Shown piece after piece: positions 9,785 to 19,351 of a stretch of 64,000 nt of DNA. The notes under the pieces are model-generated. The model had not been told where the DNA came from and made no database searches. It saw nothing but the letters and a program-made list of their open reading frames with translations. The stretch spans positions 1,798,001 to 1,862,000 of the forward strand of contig NZ_JANHDH010000001.1 of the NCBI RefSeq assembly GCF_026616195.1, in the 5' to 3' direction. Position 1 is the stretch's first letter; each line of letters begins with the position of its first letter. A program made the translations under genes and the position numbers. The stretch is from Haloarchaeobius amylolyticus. Its GTDB lineage: Archaea; Halobacteriota; Halobacteria; Halobacteriales; Natrialbaceae.

Positions 9785-11548
9785 TTAGTACTTCTCGCGG
9801 AGTTCGTTCGCGAGCTCGTCCTCGAGCTCTGCGATGTACTCCTCGTAGTCGTCCTGCACGCCCATGCGGTTCAGTTTCGGGGCGGCGTCGATGTTCTGGA
9901 TCTCGTCGACCGGGACGCCAGCGTCGAGCGCGTTGAACGCCTCGTCGTTGAACGTCTTGATGGCGTCGAGCATCATGTAGATCTTCTCGGGCTCGCAGTA
10001 CGTGTCCACGTCGTGGAACGCGTTCTGCTGGAGCCACGCCTCACGGAGGTAGCGCGCGACCTCGAGGGTCAGCTGCTGGTCCTCCGGCAGGGCGTCCTTG
10101 CCGACGAGCTGGACGATCTCCTGCAGTTCGGCCTCCTCGTCGAGCACGTCGACGGCCCACTGCCGCTTCTCCGGGAAGTCCTCGCGGACGTTCTCTCGGT
10201 ACCACGGGTCGAGCTGGTCCTTGTACAGCGAGTAGGACTCGTTCCAGTTGATGGCCGGGAAGTGACGACGCTCGGCGAGGTCCGCGTCCAGCGCCCAGAA
10301 CGTCTTCACGATACGCAGGGTGTTCTGCGTGACCGGCTCGGAGAAGTCACCGCCCGGGGGCGAGACCGCACCGATGGCGGACACGGAGCCCTCCGTGCCG
10401 TTGATGTTCTCGAACTTGCCGGCACGCTCGTAGAACTCGCTCAGGCGCGCGGCGAGGTACGCGGGGTACCCCTCCTCGCCGGGCATCTCCTCGAGACGCG
10501 AGGAGATCTCGCGCATGGCCTCCGCCCACCGCGAGGTGGAGTCGGCCATGAGTGCCACGTCGTACCCCATGTCGCGGAAGTACTCCGCGATGGTGATACC
10601 CGTGTACACACAGGACTCACGCGCGGCGACCGGCATGTTGGACGTGTTCGCGATGAGGCACGTCCGGGACATGAGCGGCTTGCCCGTCATCGGGTCCTCC
10701 AGCTCCGGGAAGTCCTCGATGACCTCGGTCATCTCGTTGCCACGCTCGCCACAGCCGACGTAGACGACGATGTCCGCGTCGGCCCACTTCGCGAGCTGGT
10801 GCTGAGTGACCGTCTTCCCGGAGCCGAACGGCCCCGGAATCGCGGCCGTCCCACCCTTCGCGATGGGGAACAGGCCGTCGAGGATACGCTGGCCGGAGAC
10901 GAGCGGTTCGCGCGGCGTGCGCTTCTCCTCGGAGGGACGGGCACGACGGACCGGCCACTCCTGGTGCATGGAGATCTCCTCGCCGTTGTCCAGCTCGACG
11001 ACCGTCTCCGTGACGGTGAAGTTGCCGGACTCGATGGCCGTGACCTCGCCACCCTCGTAGTCGGGCGGCACCATCACCTTGTGGGTGATGCTCTCGGTCT
11101 CCGGGACGGTCCCGACGATGTCGCCCGCGGCGACCTCGTCACCTTCTTCGACCTCGGGGGTGAACTCCCAGGTCTTCTCCATGTCGATACCCGGCGCGTC
11201 GACACCGCGGTCGAGGAACGCCGAGTTCATCTTCTCCTCCAGCTCGTCGAGCGGGCGCTGGACGCCGTCGTAGATGGCGTCCAGCATGCCCGGCCCGAGG
11301 TCGACCGACAGCGGCTCGCCCGTGTTCTCGACGGGTTCGCCGGGGCCGACACCGGAGGTCTCCTCGTACACCTGAATCGTGGTCAGGTTCCCTTCGATCT
11401 CGATGACCTCGCCCATCAGACCTTCGTCGCCGACGTAGACGACGTCGTTCATCCGGGCGTCGAGGTCCGCAGCGGTCACGACGGGACCGCTCACGCTCTC
11501 GATGACGCCGTCCTCGCGGACGGAGTCGGATTCTGTTGCTTGACTCAT
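9785..11548 (-). CDS. atpA: A-type ATP synthase subunit A (catalytic)
   Basis: 587 residues. Catalytic subunit of the A1 head. The Walker A motif GPFGSGKT is at residues 239-246, with the A-specific non-homologous region (bulge domain, ~115-200) in front of it. Further motifs are [15 protein letters not shown], the Walker-B-like [16 protein letters not shown], and the arginine-finger/catalytic region around [15 protein letters not shown]. No intein interrupts the P-loop. The start at 11548 gives [24 protein letters not shown], matching the family. The gene is spaced 3 bases from atpF. Confidence 0.98.
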   Translation of the reverse strand: MSQATESDSVREDGVIESVSGPVVTAADLDARMNDVVYVGDEGLMGEVIEIEGNLTTIQVYEETSGVGPGEPVENTGEPLSVDLGPGMLDAIYDGVQRPLDELEEKMNSAFLDRGVDAPGIDMEKTWEFTPEVEEGDEVAAGDIVGTVPETESITHKVMVPPDYEGGEVTAIESGNFTVTETVVELDNGEEISMHQEWPVRRARPSEEKRTPREPLVSGQRILDGLFPIAKGGTAAIPGPFGSGKTVTQHQLAKWADADIVVYVGCGERGNEMTEVIEDFPELEDPMTGKPLMSRTCLIANTSNMPVAARESCVYTGITIAEYFRDMGYDVALMADSTSRWAEAMREISSRLEEMPGEEGYPAYLAARLSEFYERAGKFENINGTEGSVSAIGAVSPPGGDFSEPVTQNTLRIVKTFWALDADLAERRHFPAINWNESYSLYKDQLDPWYRENVREDFPEKRQWAVDVLDEEAELQEIVQLVGKDALPEDQQLTLEVARYLREAWLQQNAFHDVDTYCEPEKIYMMLDAIKTFNDEAFNALDAGVPVDEIQNIDAAPKLNRMGVQDDYEEYIAELEDELANELREKY

Positions 11549-11551
11549 GGT

Positions 11552-11875
11552 TTAGTCTTCATCCATCAGGTCGATGCCGATGGCTCGTTTGATCTGGTCG
11601 CGCAGTCCGCTGCTTCCCGAGTCGCCACCCAGCGTGACGAACACCGGTTCGACGCTGGTCTCGACCGTCTTCCGCGGGTCGCGGGAGAGGTAGTCGAGGT
11701 CGTCGGCGTGCATGACGACGATGCCGATACCGTCGTCTTCCGCGACGCGCCGAACGGCGTCGTCGAGTTCCGCCTCTTTCTCGTCGTCCGGGACGTTCTC
11801 GAACGCCCGCACGCCGGCGAGCCGGAACCCGGTGGTGAAGTCCGGACTGCCGATGACAGCTATCTCCTGGCTCAT
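11552..11875 (-). CDS. atpF: A-type ATP synthase subunit F
   Basis: 107 residues (MSQEIAVIGSPDFTTGFRLAGVRAFENV), the normal short Rossmann-like subunit F of the central stalk. It carries the conserved IAVIGSPDFTTGFRLAG start and the GIGIVVMHADDL strand. The start ATG overlaps the atpC stop by four bases, so translation is likely coupled. Confidence 0.95.
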   Translation of the reverse strand: MSQEIAVIGSPDFTTGFRLAGVRAFENVPDDEKEAELDDAVRRVAEDDGIGIVVMHADDLDYLSRDPRKTVETSVEPVFVTLGGDSGSSGLRDQIKRAIGIDLMDED

Positions 11876-12933
11876 ATGGTCACCAGCTCCGCTTCGATCT
11901 CCTCTTCGTTCAGGCCCGCTTCCTTGCCGCGCGCGATGGCGCGGATGTTGTCGATCTCTCGCTCCTTCGCGATGAGGTAGGCGAGGACCGGACAGATAGA
12001 GAGCGGGAACACGTGGGACAGGTGGTCCGCGTACTCCTGCAGGGCCGCGTCGAGCGCGCGCTCGAAGCCGATGAGGCTCTCTGCGTCCTCCAGTTCGGTG
12101 AGTGCGGCCGAGAGGTCGTCACCGTACGTGCTGTCGCGGATGCGTGCGACGAGTTCGTCGGTGTTGCCGACCAGCTGCGTGAGTTCCGCGGCGTCGAACA
12201 GTCGCCCACCCTCGATGTAGTACTCCGAGGGGTCGATGTCCGCGCCACTGCGGGCCAGCCGCAGCGCGTTCCGGACGTTGCGGAAGTCGATCTCCGCCTG
12301 CAGGAACTCCAGGTACAGCGCGGCCGGGCTGTCGACGGCGTCGGGCGAGCCGACCTCGTCGAGCAGGTGCTCGTAGAACGCGCGGTCGACGGCGTTCTCG
12401 AGCGGGACGAGGACGTTCGCCTCCTGGTACTCCTCGAACGCCGACTGCAGGCCGGGGCCGAAGAGGGTCCCGTCGAGCAGTTCGACGGCGTCCTCGATGG
12501 ACTGTGCCTCGAGGAGTCGCTGCAGGAAGCCTTCCTCGAACTCACCGGCGTTGATGAGGTCGTCCTCGACCTCCTCGGCCGGCGTCTCCGCGTACAGGCC
12601 GCGCAGGACCGTCTTGACGTTCCACGCGTCGAACTTGCGCAGGTACGCCGCGACCTGGTTGTAGATGCGGCCGTTCGACCACTCCAGCACGTCGTCGAAG
12701 TTCTTCGCGAGGTTACGGTTGAGCGCGTACTCGATGAGGTCGACCCCGCTGTACCGGGAGCCGAGCGCGTTCATCTCGGCCTCGTACTCGGTCTCCTCCA
12801 TGTAGCGGGCGATCTCGCCCGGGCCCATGCGGACGAGCTTCCGGTAGTCCTCGTCGCCGAACAGCTTCGCTCGACGTGCCCTGACGCGGGCGTTGACGTA
12901 TTCGGGATTCGAACCGCGGTCGCTCTGGCTCAT
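11872..12933 (-). CDS. atpC: A-type ATP synthase subunit C
   Basis: 353 residues. Homologue of V-ATPase subunit d / AhaC, the socket that connects the central stalk to the membrane rotor ring. The N-terminus NPEYVNARVRARRAKLFGDEDYRKLVRMGPGEIARYMEET and the C-terminal YLIAKEREIDNIRAIARGKEAGL are the family hallmarks. It overlaps both atpE and atpF by four bases. Confidence 0.95.
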   Translation of the reverse strand: MSQSDRGSNPEYVNARVRARRAKLFGDEDYRKLVRMGPGEIARYMEETEYEAEMNALGSRYSGVDLIEYALNRNLAKNFDDVLEWSNGRIYNQVAAYLRKFDAWNVKTVLRGLYAETPAEEVEDDLINAGEFEEGFLQRLLEAQSIEDAVELLDGTLFGPGLQSAFEEYQEANVLVPLENAVDRAFYEHLLDEVGSPDAVDSPAALYLEFLQAEIDFRNVRNALRLARSGADIDPSEYYIEGGRLFDAAELTQLVGNTDELVARIRDSTYGDDLSAALTELEDAESLIGFERALDAALQEYADHLSHVFPLSICPVLAYLIAKEREIDNIRAIARGKEAGLNEEEIEAELVTI

Positions 12934-13514
12934 TGCTCGTCGAACAGCCGGGAGCTTATCTCCTTGAGGTTGTCCTCCCAGACGTCCTCGAGCACCGAGT
13001 CGAACGTGTTGTTGACGCGGAGACGGCTCTCCTCGCTCTCGACGACGACGCCGCCGAGGCAGTCGTACTCGCCGGCGTACTCGTAGCCGTCGTAGTCGGC
13101 GAGGATGTCCGTGAGCAGGTCCTCGTCGGAGGCGCGACCGTAGACGGATGCGGTGTCCACGTTCTCGAACTCCTCGGCGGCTGCGTCGAGCAGCGCACGG
13201 GTGAGTTCCTCGCGCTGGTCGCCGGACAGGCCGGCGATCTCCGATTCCACGTCCGCACGGACCTGTTCGAGGACGTCGCGTCGTGCCTCGAGGCGCATCT
13301 GCTTGGCCTCGAGCTTGGCGCTCGAGAGCTGCTGCTCGCGCTCCTGTTCTACCTTTCGTTCGGCCGCGCGCTCTGCCTCTTCGAGCGTCTCCTCGGCGTC
13401 GGCTTGGGCCTCCGAGATGATCTCCTCGGCCTCCGCCTCTGCGTCGTCGCGGATTTCCTCCGCACGCGCGCGGGCTTCGTCTCGTATGTCCTCAACGACT
13501 GTTTCCAAACTCAT
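12930..13514 (-). CDS. atpE: A-type ATP synthase subunit E (peripheral stalk)
   Basis: 194 residues. The N-terminal half is a charged Ala/Glu-rich coiled coil (VVEDIRDEARARAEEIRDDAEAEAEEI) that pairs with subunit H to form the peripheral stalk. The C-terminal half is globular (DYDGYEYAGEYDCLGGVVVESEESRLRVNNTFDSVLED) and binds the A1 head. The start at 13514 is 22 bases downstream of atpK. Confidence 0.95.
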   Translation of the reverse strand: MSLETVVEDIRDEARARAEEIRDDAEAEAEEIISEAQADAEETLEEAERAAERKVEQEREQQLSSAKLEAKQMRLEARRDVLEQVRADVESEIAGLSGDQREELTRALLDAAAEEFENVDTASVYGRASDEDLLTDILADYDGYEYAGEYDCLGGVVVESEESRLRVNNTFDSVLEDVWEDNLKEISSRLFDEQ

Positions 13515-13536
13515 TGTAAGAAGTGGGGGGAGCGGT

Positions 13537-13815
13537 TTAGACGAAGAGCGCGACCAGCGCGAAGATCACCAGCGTCTCGGGCAGGACCGTCAGAACGATC
13601 CCGATACCGGTGGAGATGGAGTCTTCGGCGAGTGCGCCGACTGCGGCGGCACCGATGCCGCGTTCTGCGTACCCTGCACCGATCGCGGCCAGCCCGATAC
13701 CGAGAGCTGCGCCGGAGTCCGCGGGGATCGCAGGAGCGTTGCCCTCTCCCTGCAGGGCGATGTCTGTTACGTTGTTCAGTGCGGTCATACCGACGTCGGC
13801 GAGAGCTTCGAACAT
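13537..13815 (-). CDS. atpK: A-type ATP synthase subunit K (membrane rotor c-ring)
   Basis: 92 residues from ATG 13815 (MFEALADVGM). It has two membrane helices separated by a short polar loop (GYAERGIGAAAVG). The ion-binding acidic residue is in the second helix (LTVLPETLVIFALVALFV, Glu80), as in other proteolipid c subunits. The open frame continues upstream into the intergenic region and part of atpI, but that extension is not conserved-looking. A 278-base gap separates it from atpI, which may allow extra transcription for this high-copy subunit. Confidence 0.94.
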   Translation of the reverse strand: MFEALADVGMTALNNVTDIALQGEGNAPAIPADSGAALGIGLAAIGAGYAERGIGAAAVGALAEDSISTGIGIVLTVLPETLVIFALVALFV

Positions 13816-14093
13816 GTTTACGTATACCTCGTGGTTTGTAACCGGACAATCGCTAATCACCGTACTGGCTTCATAAAACTTCCCAAAAGAAACCGCCGAT
13901 TCTGCCGCTATAACAGCTAATCGGCGGGTTCCAAGGGGTTTATACTTTCGATTGACGCCGGGTTTCCTGCCAGCTCGAAGAGAAGAATCTGACAGATGGT
14001 GAGAGATTTCGCGAGGAATCGTGAACAATCGTTCGAAACCGTGGAGAATCCACTCCGGAACGAGAACGGTCGTGAGAACGGCGGTGGCCGAGG
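13816..14093 (-). promoter_or_regulatory. Intergenic spacer inside the atp operon with possible atpK promoter
   Basis: 278 bases between atpI and atpK with clearly lower GC than the flanks. On the minus strand there are two TATA-like blocks: 13939-13949 (reads AAAGTATAAACC) and 13872-13880 (reads AGTTTTATG). The second lies about 57-65 bases before the atpK ATG. An internal promoter would suit the high stoichiometry of the K ring. This is inferred from sequence composition only. Confidence 0.45.
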
Positions 14094-16307
14094 TCAGTCC
14101 TCGGTCGTGTAGTTGCGCTCGTAGCCGAACGGCTCGAACACGCGGCCGCCACCCTCGTAGAACTTGTCGAAGAACTCGACGTACTCGAGACGAACCCCCT
14201 GCAGGCCTGCGCTCGTGACACCGAGCAGCAGGACGACCAGGTGGCCGACGAGCAGGATGAGGATGCCGGCGAGCGCCATCCCGATGCCACCGTGCATCAG
14301 GCCGCCGAACATGACCTCCGTGACCTCGTGGCCGTGGTAGGTCCCCTTCTCGAGCATGTGGACCGGGTCGTGGGTGGTCCCGAAGTGCCACTCCGCGCCC
14401 TTGTCCGTCTCGACGACGTACACCCCGAAGAAGAGCAGGTTGACGACGAACGCCATCCCTGCCTTCGCCAGGATGACTGCCCCGATACGCAGGTAGGACA
14501 GGACGTTGACGAGCACGTTGACGGACTCGAGCAGCCCGACGAGGACGCCGAAGCCGCCCATGTGCTGGACCTCGCCGTAGATCATCACGACGAGACCGAC
14601 GACGAACAGCCCCAGACCGAGGCTACCGATGGCCGGCGAGAAGCCGGTGAACCCGAGGTTGTAGACGGCATCGGGGCCACCGAAGGACTGGAACAGGAAG
14701 TCCGGCTTCAGGCCCTCGGCCTGCGTGCTGAAGATCCACATCCAGACGCCGAACATCATCGTCGCCCACGAACCGTTGTGGACGAACGCGTCGGCGAAGC
14801 CGTGGTCCATGTCGTTGATGAACCCGAAGACGTACCCCACCGTCAGGTGGAACAGACCGAGCAGCATGCTCACGACGAGCCAGGTCTGGCCGTAGGCCAG
14901 GTACTTGGGCTGGAGCCCCTTGTGCATCGGCGGGCTGCCGCCGAAGAGGACCTCACCAAGCACGTGCAGTCCGAATATCTCGCCGTACAGGATGCCGAAG
15001 AGCATCGTGAAGCCACCGGCCCAGAGGCCGATGCCACCGAGCGCCTTCAGCGCGTTGCTGCTGGTCCGCGTGTACAGCAGGAAGCCGACCGCGACGTAGA
15101 TGAGCCCGTACCCGAGGTCACCCAGCATGAACCCGTAGAACAGCGGGAACGTCAGCAGCAGGATGATGGTCGGGTCGAGTTCCGTGTACTTCGGTCGGTT
15201 GACCATCTCGATGAGGAACTCGAAGGGCTCTGCGGCCTTGTTGTTCTGCTGGATGGTCGGCGGGTCGTCGTTCATCGTGACGACGCCACCGTCCGCGGCC
15301 GCCTCGGCACCGCTGCCGGTGCCGTGAGACTCGTCCTGGACCTCGGAGGAACCGACCGCGTGGCCCTCGTGGTAGTCCGCGCGTTCGATCTCTTGGACCT
15401 CGGCGTGGTCGCCGACCGCGGCGTCGAGTTCGCGCTTGAGGGTGTCGACCTCGTCGGTCGGGAGCCAGCCCTCGGCGACGAAGGCGTTCTCCGTCGTCGC
15501 GAACTGCAGCGGCGCCTCGGCCTTCTGGACGTCGATGGACAGGCGCTCCTCCGCGGCCAGCAGGAAGCCGGCGGCGTCGAGGCGCAGGTCCTCGAGTTCG
15601 TCCTCGACCGTCGAGAGCTTCGACTGGAGCTGCTGCTTGCGGTGACGCAGCTGCTCGATGTAGTCGGACGGGTCGCCCTCGCCGTCGGGGACCTCCTGTC
15701 GCGTGAAGTTCGCGCGGACGAGGAGGTCGTCGAGGATGCTGTCGCGGGCGTTCGACTCGGGGTACGCGAAGACGGCGACGAGGTCGCCGCCACCGGTCTC
15801 GACGTCGAACTCGCGGATGCCCTTCGCGTCCTGGAGTTCGGCCTCGACCGCGTCGACGTCGCCTTCACCGACGGCGACGCGCAGCGAGTCGTAGCCGGAG
15901 AGCAGGTGGAGCGGGATACCGAGCTCGGCGAACGGCGCGAGCGACGAGATCTGCTCGTCGAGTTCGCGCAGTTCGGTCTCGAGCTCGCTCCGACGGTCGT
16001 CGAGACGGTTCGCCTCCTGGCGAACCTCTTCGAGCTCCTCGTCGAGCGCGTCGTCCGTGACGATACGGCTCGGGCCGGCGTGTTCGGCCTCGACACCGAG
16101 GATGCTCTTGATGGAGCGGACCGTGACCAGTTTCTCTGAGGCGCCTTCGGCGCCCTCGACCGGGTTCCCGTTGGAGAACCCGTCCCAGGAGCCGTCGTAG
16201 TCGCTCAGGTGAACCAGGCGGAGGTCGTGTACCGTCTCGATGACGTCGTCCATGACGGACTTCGAGCCCGTCACGGACACCTTGCTCATTTGCTCAGGTC
16301 TGAGCAT
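14094..16307 (-). CDS. atpI: A-type ATP synthase subunit I (membrane stator, subunit a)
   Basis: 737 residues. The N-terminal cytoplasmic half is rich in coiled coil (residues ~90-330) and binds the peripheral stalks. The C-terminal half holds about eight membrane helices (from LDPTIILLLTFPLFYGFMLGDLGYGLIYVAVGF). The essential Arg-bearing segment is near VNVLSYLRIGAVILAKAGMAFVVNLLF. The hydrophilic insert at ~330-370 is acidic. The ATG at 16307 overlaps the end of atpH by 14 bases. Confidence 0.95.
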   Translation of the reverse strand: MLRPEQMSKVSVTGSKSVMDDVIETVHDLRLVHLSDYDGSWDGFSNGNPVEGAEGASEKLVTVRSIKSILGVEAEHAGPSRIVTDDALDEELEEVRQEANRLDDRRSELETELRELDEQISSLAPFAELGIPLHLLSGYDSLRVAVGEGDVDAVEAELQDAKGIREFDVETGGGDLVAVFAYPESNARDSILDDLLVRANFTRQEVPDGEGDPSDYIEQLRHRKQQLQSKLSTVEDELEDLRLDAAGFLLAAEERLSIDVQKAEAPLQFATTENAFVAEGWLPTDEVDTLKRELDAAVGDHAEVQEIERADYHEGHAVGSSEVQDESHGTGSGAEAAADGGVVTMNDDPPTIQQNNKAAEPFEFLIEMVNRPKYTELDPTIILLLTFPLFYGFMLGDLGYGLIYVAVGFLLYTRTSSNALKALGGIGLWAGGFTMLFGILYGEIFGLHVLGEVLFGGSPPMHKGLQPKYLAYGQTWLVVSMLLGLFHLTVGYVFGFINDMDHGFADAFVHNGSWATMMFGVWMWIFSTQAEGLKPDFLFQSFGGPDAVYNLGFTGFSPAIGSLGLGLFVVGLVVMIYGEVQHMGGFGVLVGLLESVNVLVNVLSYLRIGAVILAKAGMAFVVNLLFFGVYVVETDKGAEWHFGTTHDPVHMLEKGTYHGHEVTEVMFGGLMHGGIGMALAGILILLVGHLVVLLLGVTSAGLQGVRLEYVEFFDKFYEGGGRVFEPFGYERNYTTED

Positions 16308-16626
16308 GTACCTCCTCCGTGAATGTTTCGAGGACGTAGTCGACGACCTCGCTCGTGCGTCCCTCGGCGCGGGTACGGAGTTCCTCGCGCTCCGCCTCTC
16401 CCTGCTCGAGGATCTGCTCGCGTTCTTCCGCTATCTCCTCGCGAGCTTCCTCGAGGCGGTTCGACTCGAGTTCACGTGCCTCCTCCTCCGCCTCCTGGCG
16501 GATCTCTTCGGCACGTTCCCGGGCCTCGGCGATGCGCTCGTCGCGGTCGGCTTCCGCCTCGGCGACGATGTCGTCGGCCTCCGTCTCGGCCGTCTGAATT
16601 CGTTCGAGAACCTCTGGCCTCGGCAT
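16294..16626 (-). CDS. atpH: A-type ATP synthase subunit H (peripheral stalk)
   Basis: 110 residues, almost entirely a charged coiled coil (ERAEEIRQEAEEEARELES). It is the partner of subunit E in the peripheral stalk. It is the first gene of the atpHIKECFABD operon. The start ATG at 16626 has a TATA-like element 31-38 bases upstream on this strand. Confidence 0.92.
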   Translation of the reverse strand: MPRPEVLERIQTAETEADDIVAEAEADRDERIAEARERAEEIRQEAEEEARELESNRLEEAREEIAEEREQILEQGEAEREELRTRAEGRTSEVVDYVLETFTEEVHAQT

Positions 16627-16656
16627 GGCTTGAACACGCGTGAGTTTACATAGCGG

Positions 16657-16664
16657 CTATAAGG
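16657..16664 (-). promoter_or_regulatory. TATA-like element of the atp operon
   Basis: Reads CCTTATAG on the minus strand, 31-38 bases before the atpH ATG. The position suits an archaeal TATA box with a very short leader. Assigned by position and composition only. Confidence 0.5.
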
Positions 16665-16779
16665 TAGTTGCGAAAGGTGCTGGAATGGCGTTTCGACCGA
16701 CTGTGGCAACGATTCACGAACGTTCGGACACGACTCAATCGCGACAGAACTATGGCGTGAGGTTCCTAACCACCGGCCA

Positions 16780-17478
16780 ATGGGAATCCTCGAAAACAAG
16801 GCTCGTGCACGCCTGTTCTACAAGTATCTCTCGAAGGTGTACGACACCATCAACCCGTTCATCTGGAACGAGGAGATGCGGACGGAAGCCATCGGGATGC
16901 TCGACATCGAGCCGGACGACCGCGTCCTCGACGTCGGCTGTGGCACCGGCTTCGCGACCGAGGGGCTGCTGGCCCACGAGAACGTCGACGAGGTCTGGGG
17001 CCTCGACCAGAGTCCCGACCAGCTCGAGAAGGCCTACGCCAAGTTCGGCAAGCACGGCCCGGTGCACTTCCACCTCGGCGACGCCGAACGCCTCCCCTTC
17101 GCGACCGATAGCTTCGACGTCATCTGGTCGTCGGGCTCCATCGAGTACTGGCCGAACCCCGTGCGCGCGCTGCGCGAGTTCCGGCGCGTGGTCAAACCCG
17201 GTGGGCAGGTGCTCGTCGTCGGCCCGAACTACCCGAAGACGACGGTGATGCAGAAGGTCGCCGACGCCATCATGCTGTTCTACGACGAGGAGGAGGCGGA
17301 CGAGATGTTCACCGCCGCCGGGTTCGAGGACATCCAGCACCGGCTGATGGGCCCGGACTACGACCCCGACATCGCCATCACGACCGTCGCACGCGCCCCC
17401 ACGAAGGACGACGAGGACGCCGACGCGGTCGCGAGCGAGGCCGTCGAGGACGAGACCAGCGCCGAAGCCGAAGCCTGA
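16780..17478 (+). CDS. UbiE/MenG-type SAM-dependent methyltransferase
   Basis: 232 residues. Class I methyltransferase with motif I VLDVGCGTGFATEGLL, then VWGLDQSPDQLEKAY and the post-II region RLPFATDSFDVIWSSGSIEYWPNPVRALREFRRVVKPGG. It resembles the haloarchaeal and plant enzymes that methylate the naphthoquinone ring in menaquinone/phylloquinone synthesis, so a menaquinone role is likely but not proven. The last ~30 residues are an acidic extension. It diverges from the ATP synthase operon, which fits a respiratory role. Confidence 0.8.
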   Translation: MGILENKARARLFYKYLSKVYDTINPFIWNEEMRTEAIGMLDIEPDDRVLDVGCGTGFATEGLLAHENVDEVWGLDQSPDQLEKAYAKFGKHGPVHFHLGDAERLPFATDSFDVIWSSGSIEYWPNPVRALREFRRVVKPGGQVLVVGPNYPKTTVMQKVADAIMLFYDEEEADEMFTAAGFEDIQHRLMGPDYDPDIAITTVARAPTKDDEDADAVASEAVEDETSAEAEA

Positions 17479-17482
17479 GGCC

Positions 17483-17950
17483 CTACCCGCGAGCGACCGT
17501 CGCGACCCGACCGACCACCAGTTCTCCGCTGTAGACCGTCACCACGACCCGCGAGTCCGCCGCGAGCGCCGGGTGGTTCGTCCCCGCGACCCGGAGACTC
17601 GCCGACTCGCCCGCAGTCCACGTCTGGTCCGTGGCCGTGTTGAACGGCCCCGTCGGTCCCGGCGCGAACCCGCTCGCGGAGAAGAACGGGACCGGCGGCT
17701 GGTGTCTGAGTTCCGTCCCGTTCACCGTCACGACAACCCGGATGGCGTCCACGTCCACCGACTCGCCCCCGGTGTGGGTCACGCTGATGCGTCCCGTGTC
17801 GGCGTCGGCGGTCGCGGTGAAACTGGCCCGGGGCGATTCGGCGGGTGGCGTCTCCGAGACGCCGACCACCACGACGCTCGCCAGCACGAGCGTCACTGCG
17901 AGCAACAGGGCGGTACCGACGACCGGGGAGACTGCACGGGCTGAGAGCAC
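17483..17950 (-). CDS. Archaeal type IV pilin-like protein
   Basis: 155 residues from a GTG at 17950. The N-terminus (LSARAVSPVVGTALLLAVTLVLASVVVVG) is a class III signal of the archaeal pilin N-domain family: basic residue, short SPVVGT motif, then a hydrophobic helix that assembles into the filament core. The rest is a beta-rich globular domain (ADTGRISVTHTGGESVDVDAIRVVVTVNG). It is probably processed by PibD at the membrane. The gene lies four bases beyond the convergent methyltransferase and follows the secreted protein gene on the same strand. Confidence 0.8.
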   Translation of the reverse strand: MLSARAVSPVVGTALLLAVTLVLASVVVVGVSETPPAESPRASFTATADADTGRISVTHTGGESVDVDAIRVVVTVNGTELRHQPPVPFFSASGFAPGPTGPFNTATDQTWTAGESASLRVAGTNHPALAADSRVVVTVYSGELVVGRVATVARG

Positions 17951-17993
17951 GCCGACTCTGGCCGCGGCTTCGGATAAAAAGGGTCGCCTGCTG

Positions 17994-19199
17994 CTACGGG
18001 GACTGCGACGGCGTGACGGTGACGTTGATGGGTCCCTGCGGGAGTTCGACGGTGACCTCGTAGGTTCCCTTCGGCTGGGCGTACCAGAGGACGCCGTCCT
18101 CGTCCGTCTGCCCGATGGTGGTGTCCCCGACCGTCACGGGTGCCGCCACCGGGTCATCGGTGAGGACGTTCTGGACCTGGATGCGGGCCGGGCCCCCGTT
18201 GGCCGTCTCGTTGATGACGACCTCGACGCCGTAGTCGGTCGCGTTGAAACTGTTGCTCTCGGGGAGCGAGGAGACCGTCAGTCGCTGGTACTCCCGGTAG
18301 ACGTTCTGCTGGGAGCCGTCGACGTAGATGCGGATCGACCCCTGGTCGAGCGGGCTCTCGTAGAACCAGCTCCCGCGCTTGAACTCCCAGATGGTCGCGC
18401 CCGAACTCTGCCGGACGTAGGGGTAGCGGTTCTCGATGTACTCGAAGAACTCGCTCCGGTTCGCGAAGCCCTCGGCCGAGTCCGGGTCGAGGTGGTCCAG
18501 TCTGACCGCCTCGCGGTAGTACTCGGTGTCCGGCCCGGCCTCCACGAGCATCTGCAGGACGACCCCGGACTGGGAGCCACGGACCTGCACCGCCACCTGC
18601 TCGGACCCCCCGTCGAACATCCGCTGGTAGAGCGCCAGCCGCGCCGGGCTGCTGTACTCGTTCGCCTGTCTGGTGACGTAGCCAAGCGAGATACCGGTCG
18701 ACCGTTCCAGCCGCCTGATGGTCTCTTTCGTCTGCTCGGCACGGTGGCCGACGAACGCGAGTTGCTTCAGGAGCTGTGCCTTGGAGAGCTCGCCCGTGCC
18801 GTACGCTTCGATGGCCTGTCGTTCCTGTCGCTCGAGGGTATCGACGCGCGACTCCATCTCGGCTATCGCCGTCTCGACGAGGGCTTCGCGCTCCGCGTCC
18901 GACGACGCTGCGGCCAGCCGGACCGAGAGGAGCTGGAGTTCGTACCCGCTGTCGACCGTCTCCCGGTTCACGCTGACCGCGGCCCCGAAGTCGAGGCCGG
19001 GGCTGTCGTACCCCTGTCTCTCGACGGTGTCGAGTTCGAGTCGTCGGGTCGTCTCGTTCGACACGAAGGACTCGGTCACCACCGTCGTGGTGTCTGGTGC
19101 GGGGGAGGGAGAAGCGGCGGGGGCTGGTGCGCTGGCCATCGTCCCGACCGGCGAGAGGACGAGGAAGGCCACCAGGGCGACGCACGTGAGACGTCTCAT
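17994..19199 (-). CDS. Secreted haloarchaeal protein of unknown function
   Basis: 401 residues from ATG 19199 (MRRLTCVALVAFLVLSPVGTMASA), a Sec-type signal peptide. The mature part has a helical segment with regular heptads (VETAIAEMESRVDTLERQERQAIEAYGTGELSKAQLLKQL), a central region, and a C-terminal Ig/carboxypeptidase-regulatory-like fold (VTVGDTTIGQTDEDGVLWYAQPKGTYEVTVELPQGPINVTV). It diverges from the membrane winged-helix gene at 19352, and the two may be functionally linked. No enzyme motif seen. Confidence 0.75.
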   Translation of the reverse strand: MRRLTCVALVAFLVLSPVGTMASAPAPAASPSPAPDTTTVVTESFVSNETTRRLELDTVERQGYDSPGLDFGAAVSVNRETVDSGYELQLLSVRLAAASSDAEREALVETAIAEMESRVDTLERQERQAIEAYGTGELSKAQLLKQLAFVGHRAEQTKETIRRLERSTGISLGYVTRQANEYSSPARLALYQRMFDGGSEQVAVQVRGSQSGVVLQMLVEAGPDTEYYREAVRLDHLDPDSAEGFANRSEFFEYIENRYPYVRQSSGATIWEFKRGSWFYESPLDQGSIRIYVDGSQQNVYREYQRLTVSSLPESNSFNATDYGVEVVINETANGGPARIQVQNVLTDDPVAAPVTVGDTTIGQTDEDGVLWYAQPKGTYEVTVELPQGPINVTVTPSQSP

Positions 19200-19351
19200 T
19201 GTTCGTGCGTACATCGCGACGATACAAAAACCGGTCGACGTGTCCCGAACGCCCTCGAAAACGGTCGAGAGCCGGCGAGACATTTCAAAACGGCGTCTGA
19301 TGTTTTATCTCGATGGAAAGCGTTTTTTCCCCGCGGCATGGACGCACCTGT

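Noticed and set aside
9437-11980. Long 847-codon frame on the plus strand antisense to atpA/atpF
   Set aside because: It lies on the opposite strand of well-recognised atp genes; the high GC third-position bias opens such mirror frames. No conserved domain or start context.
13816-14391. Upstream extension of the atpK frame
   Set aside because: Sequence before ATG 13815 is low-GC spacer and atpI antisense, with no similarity to subunit K.
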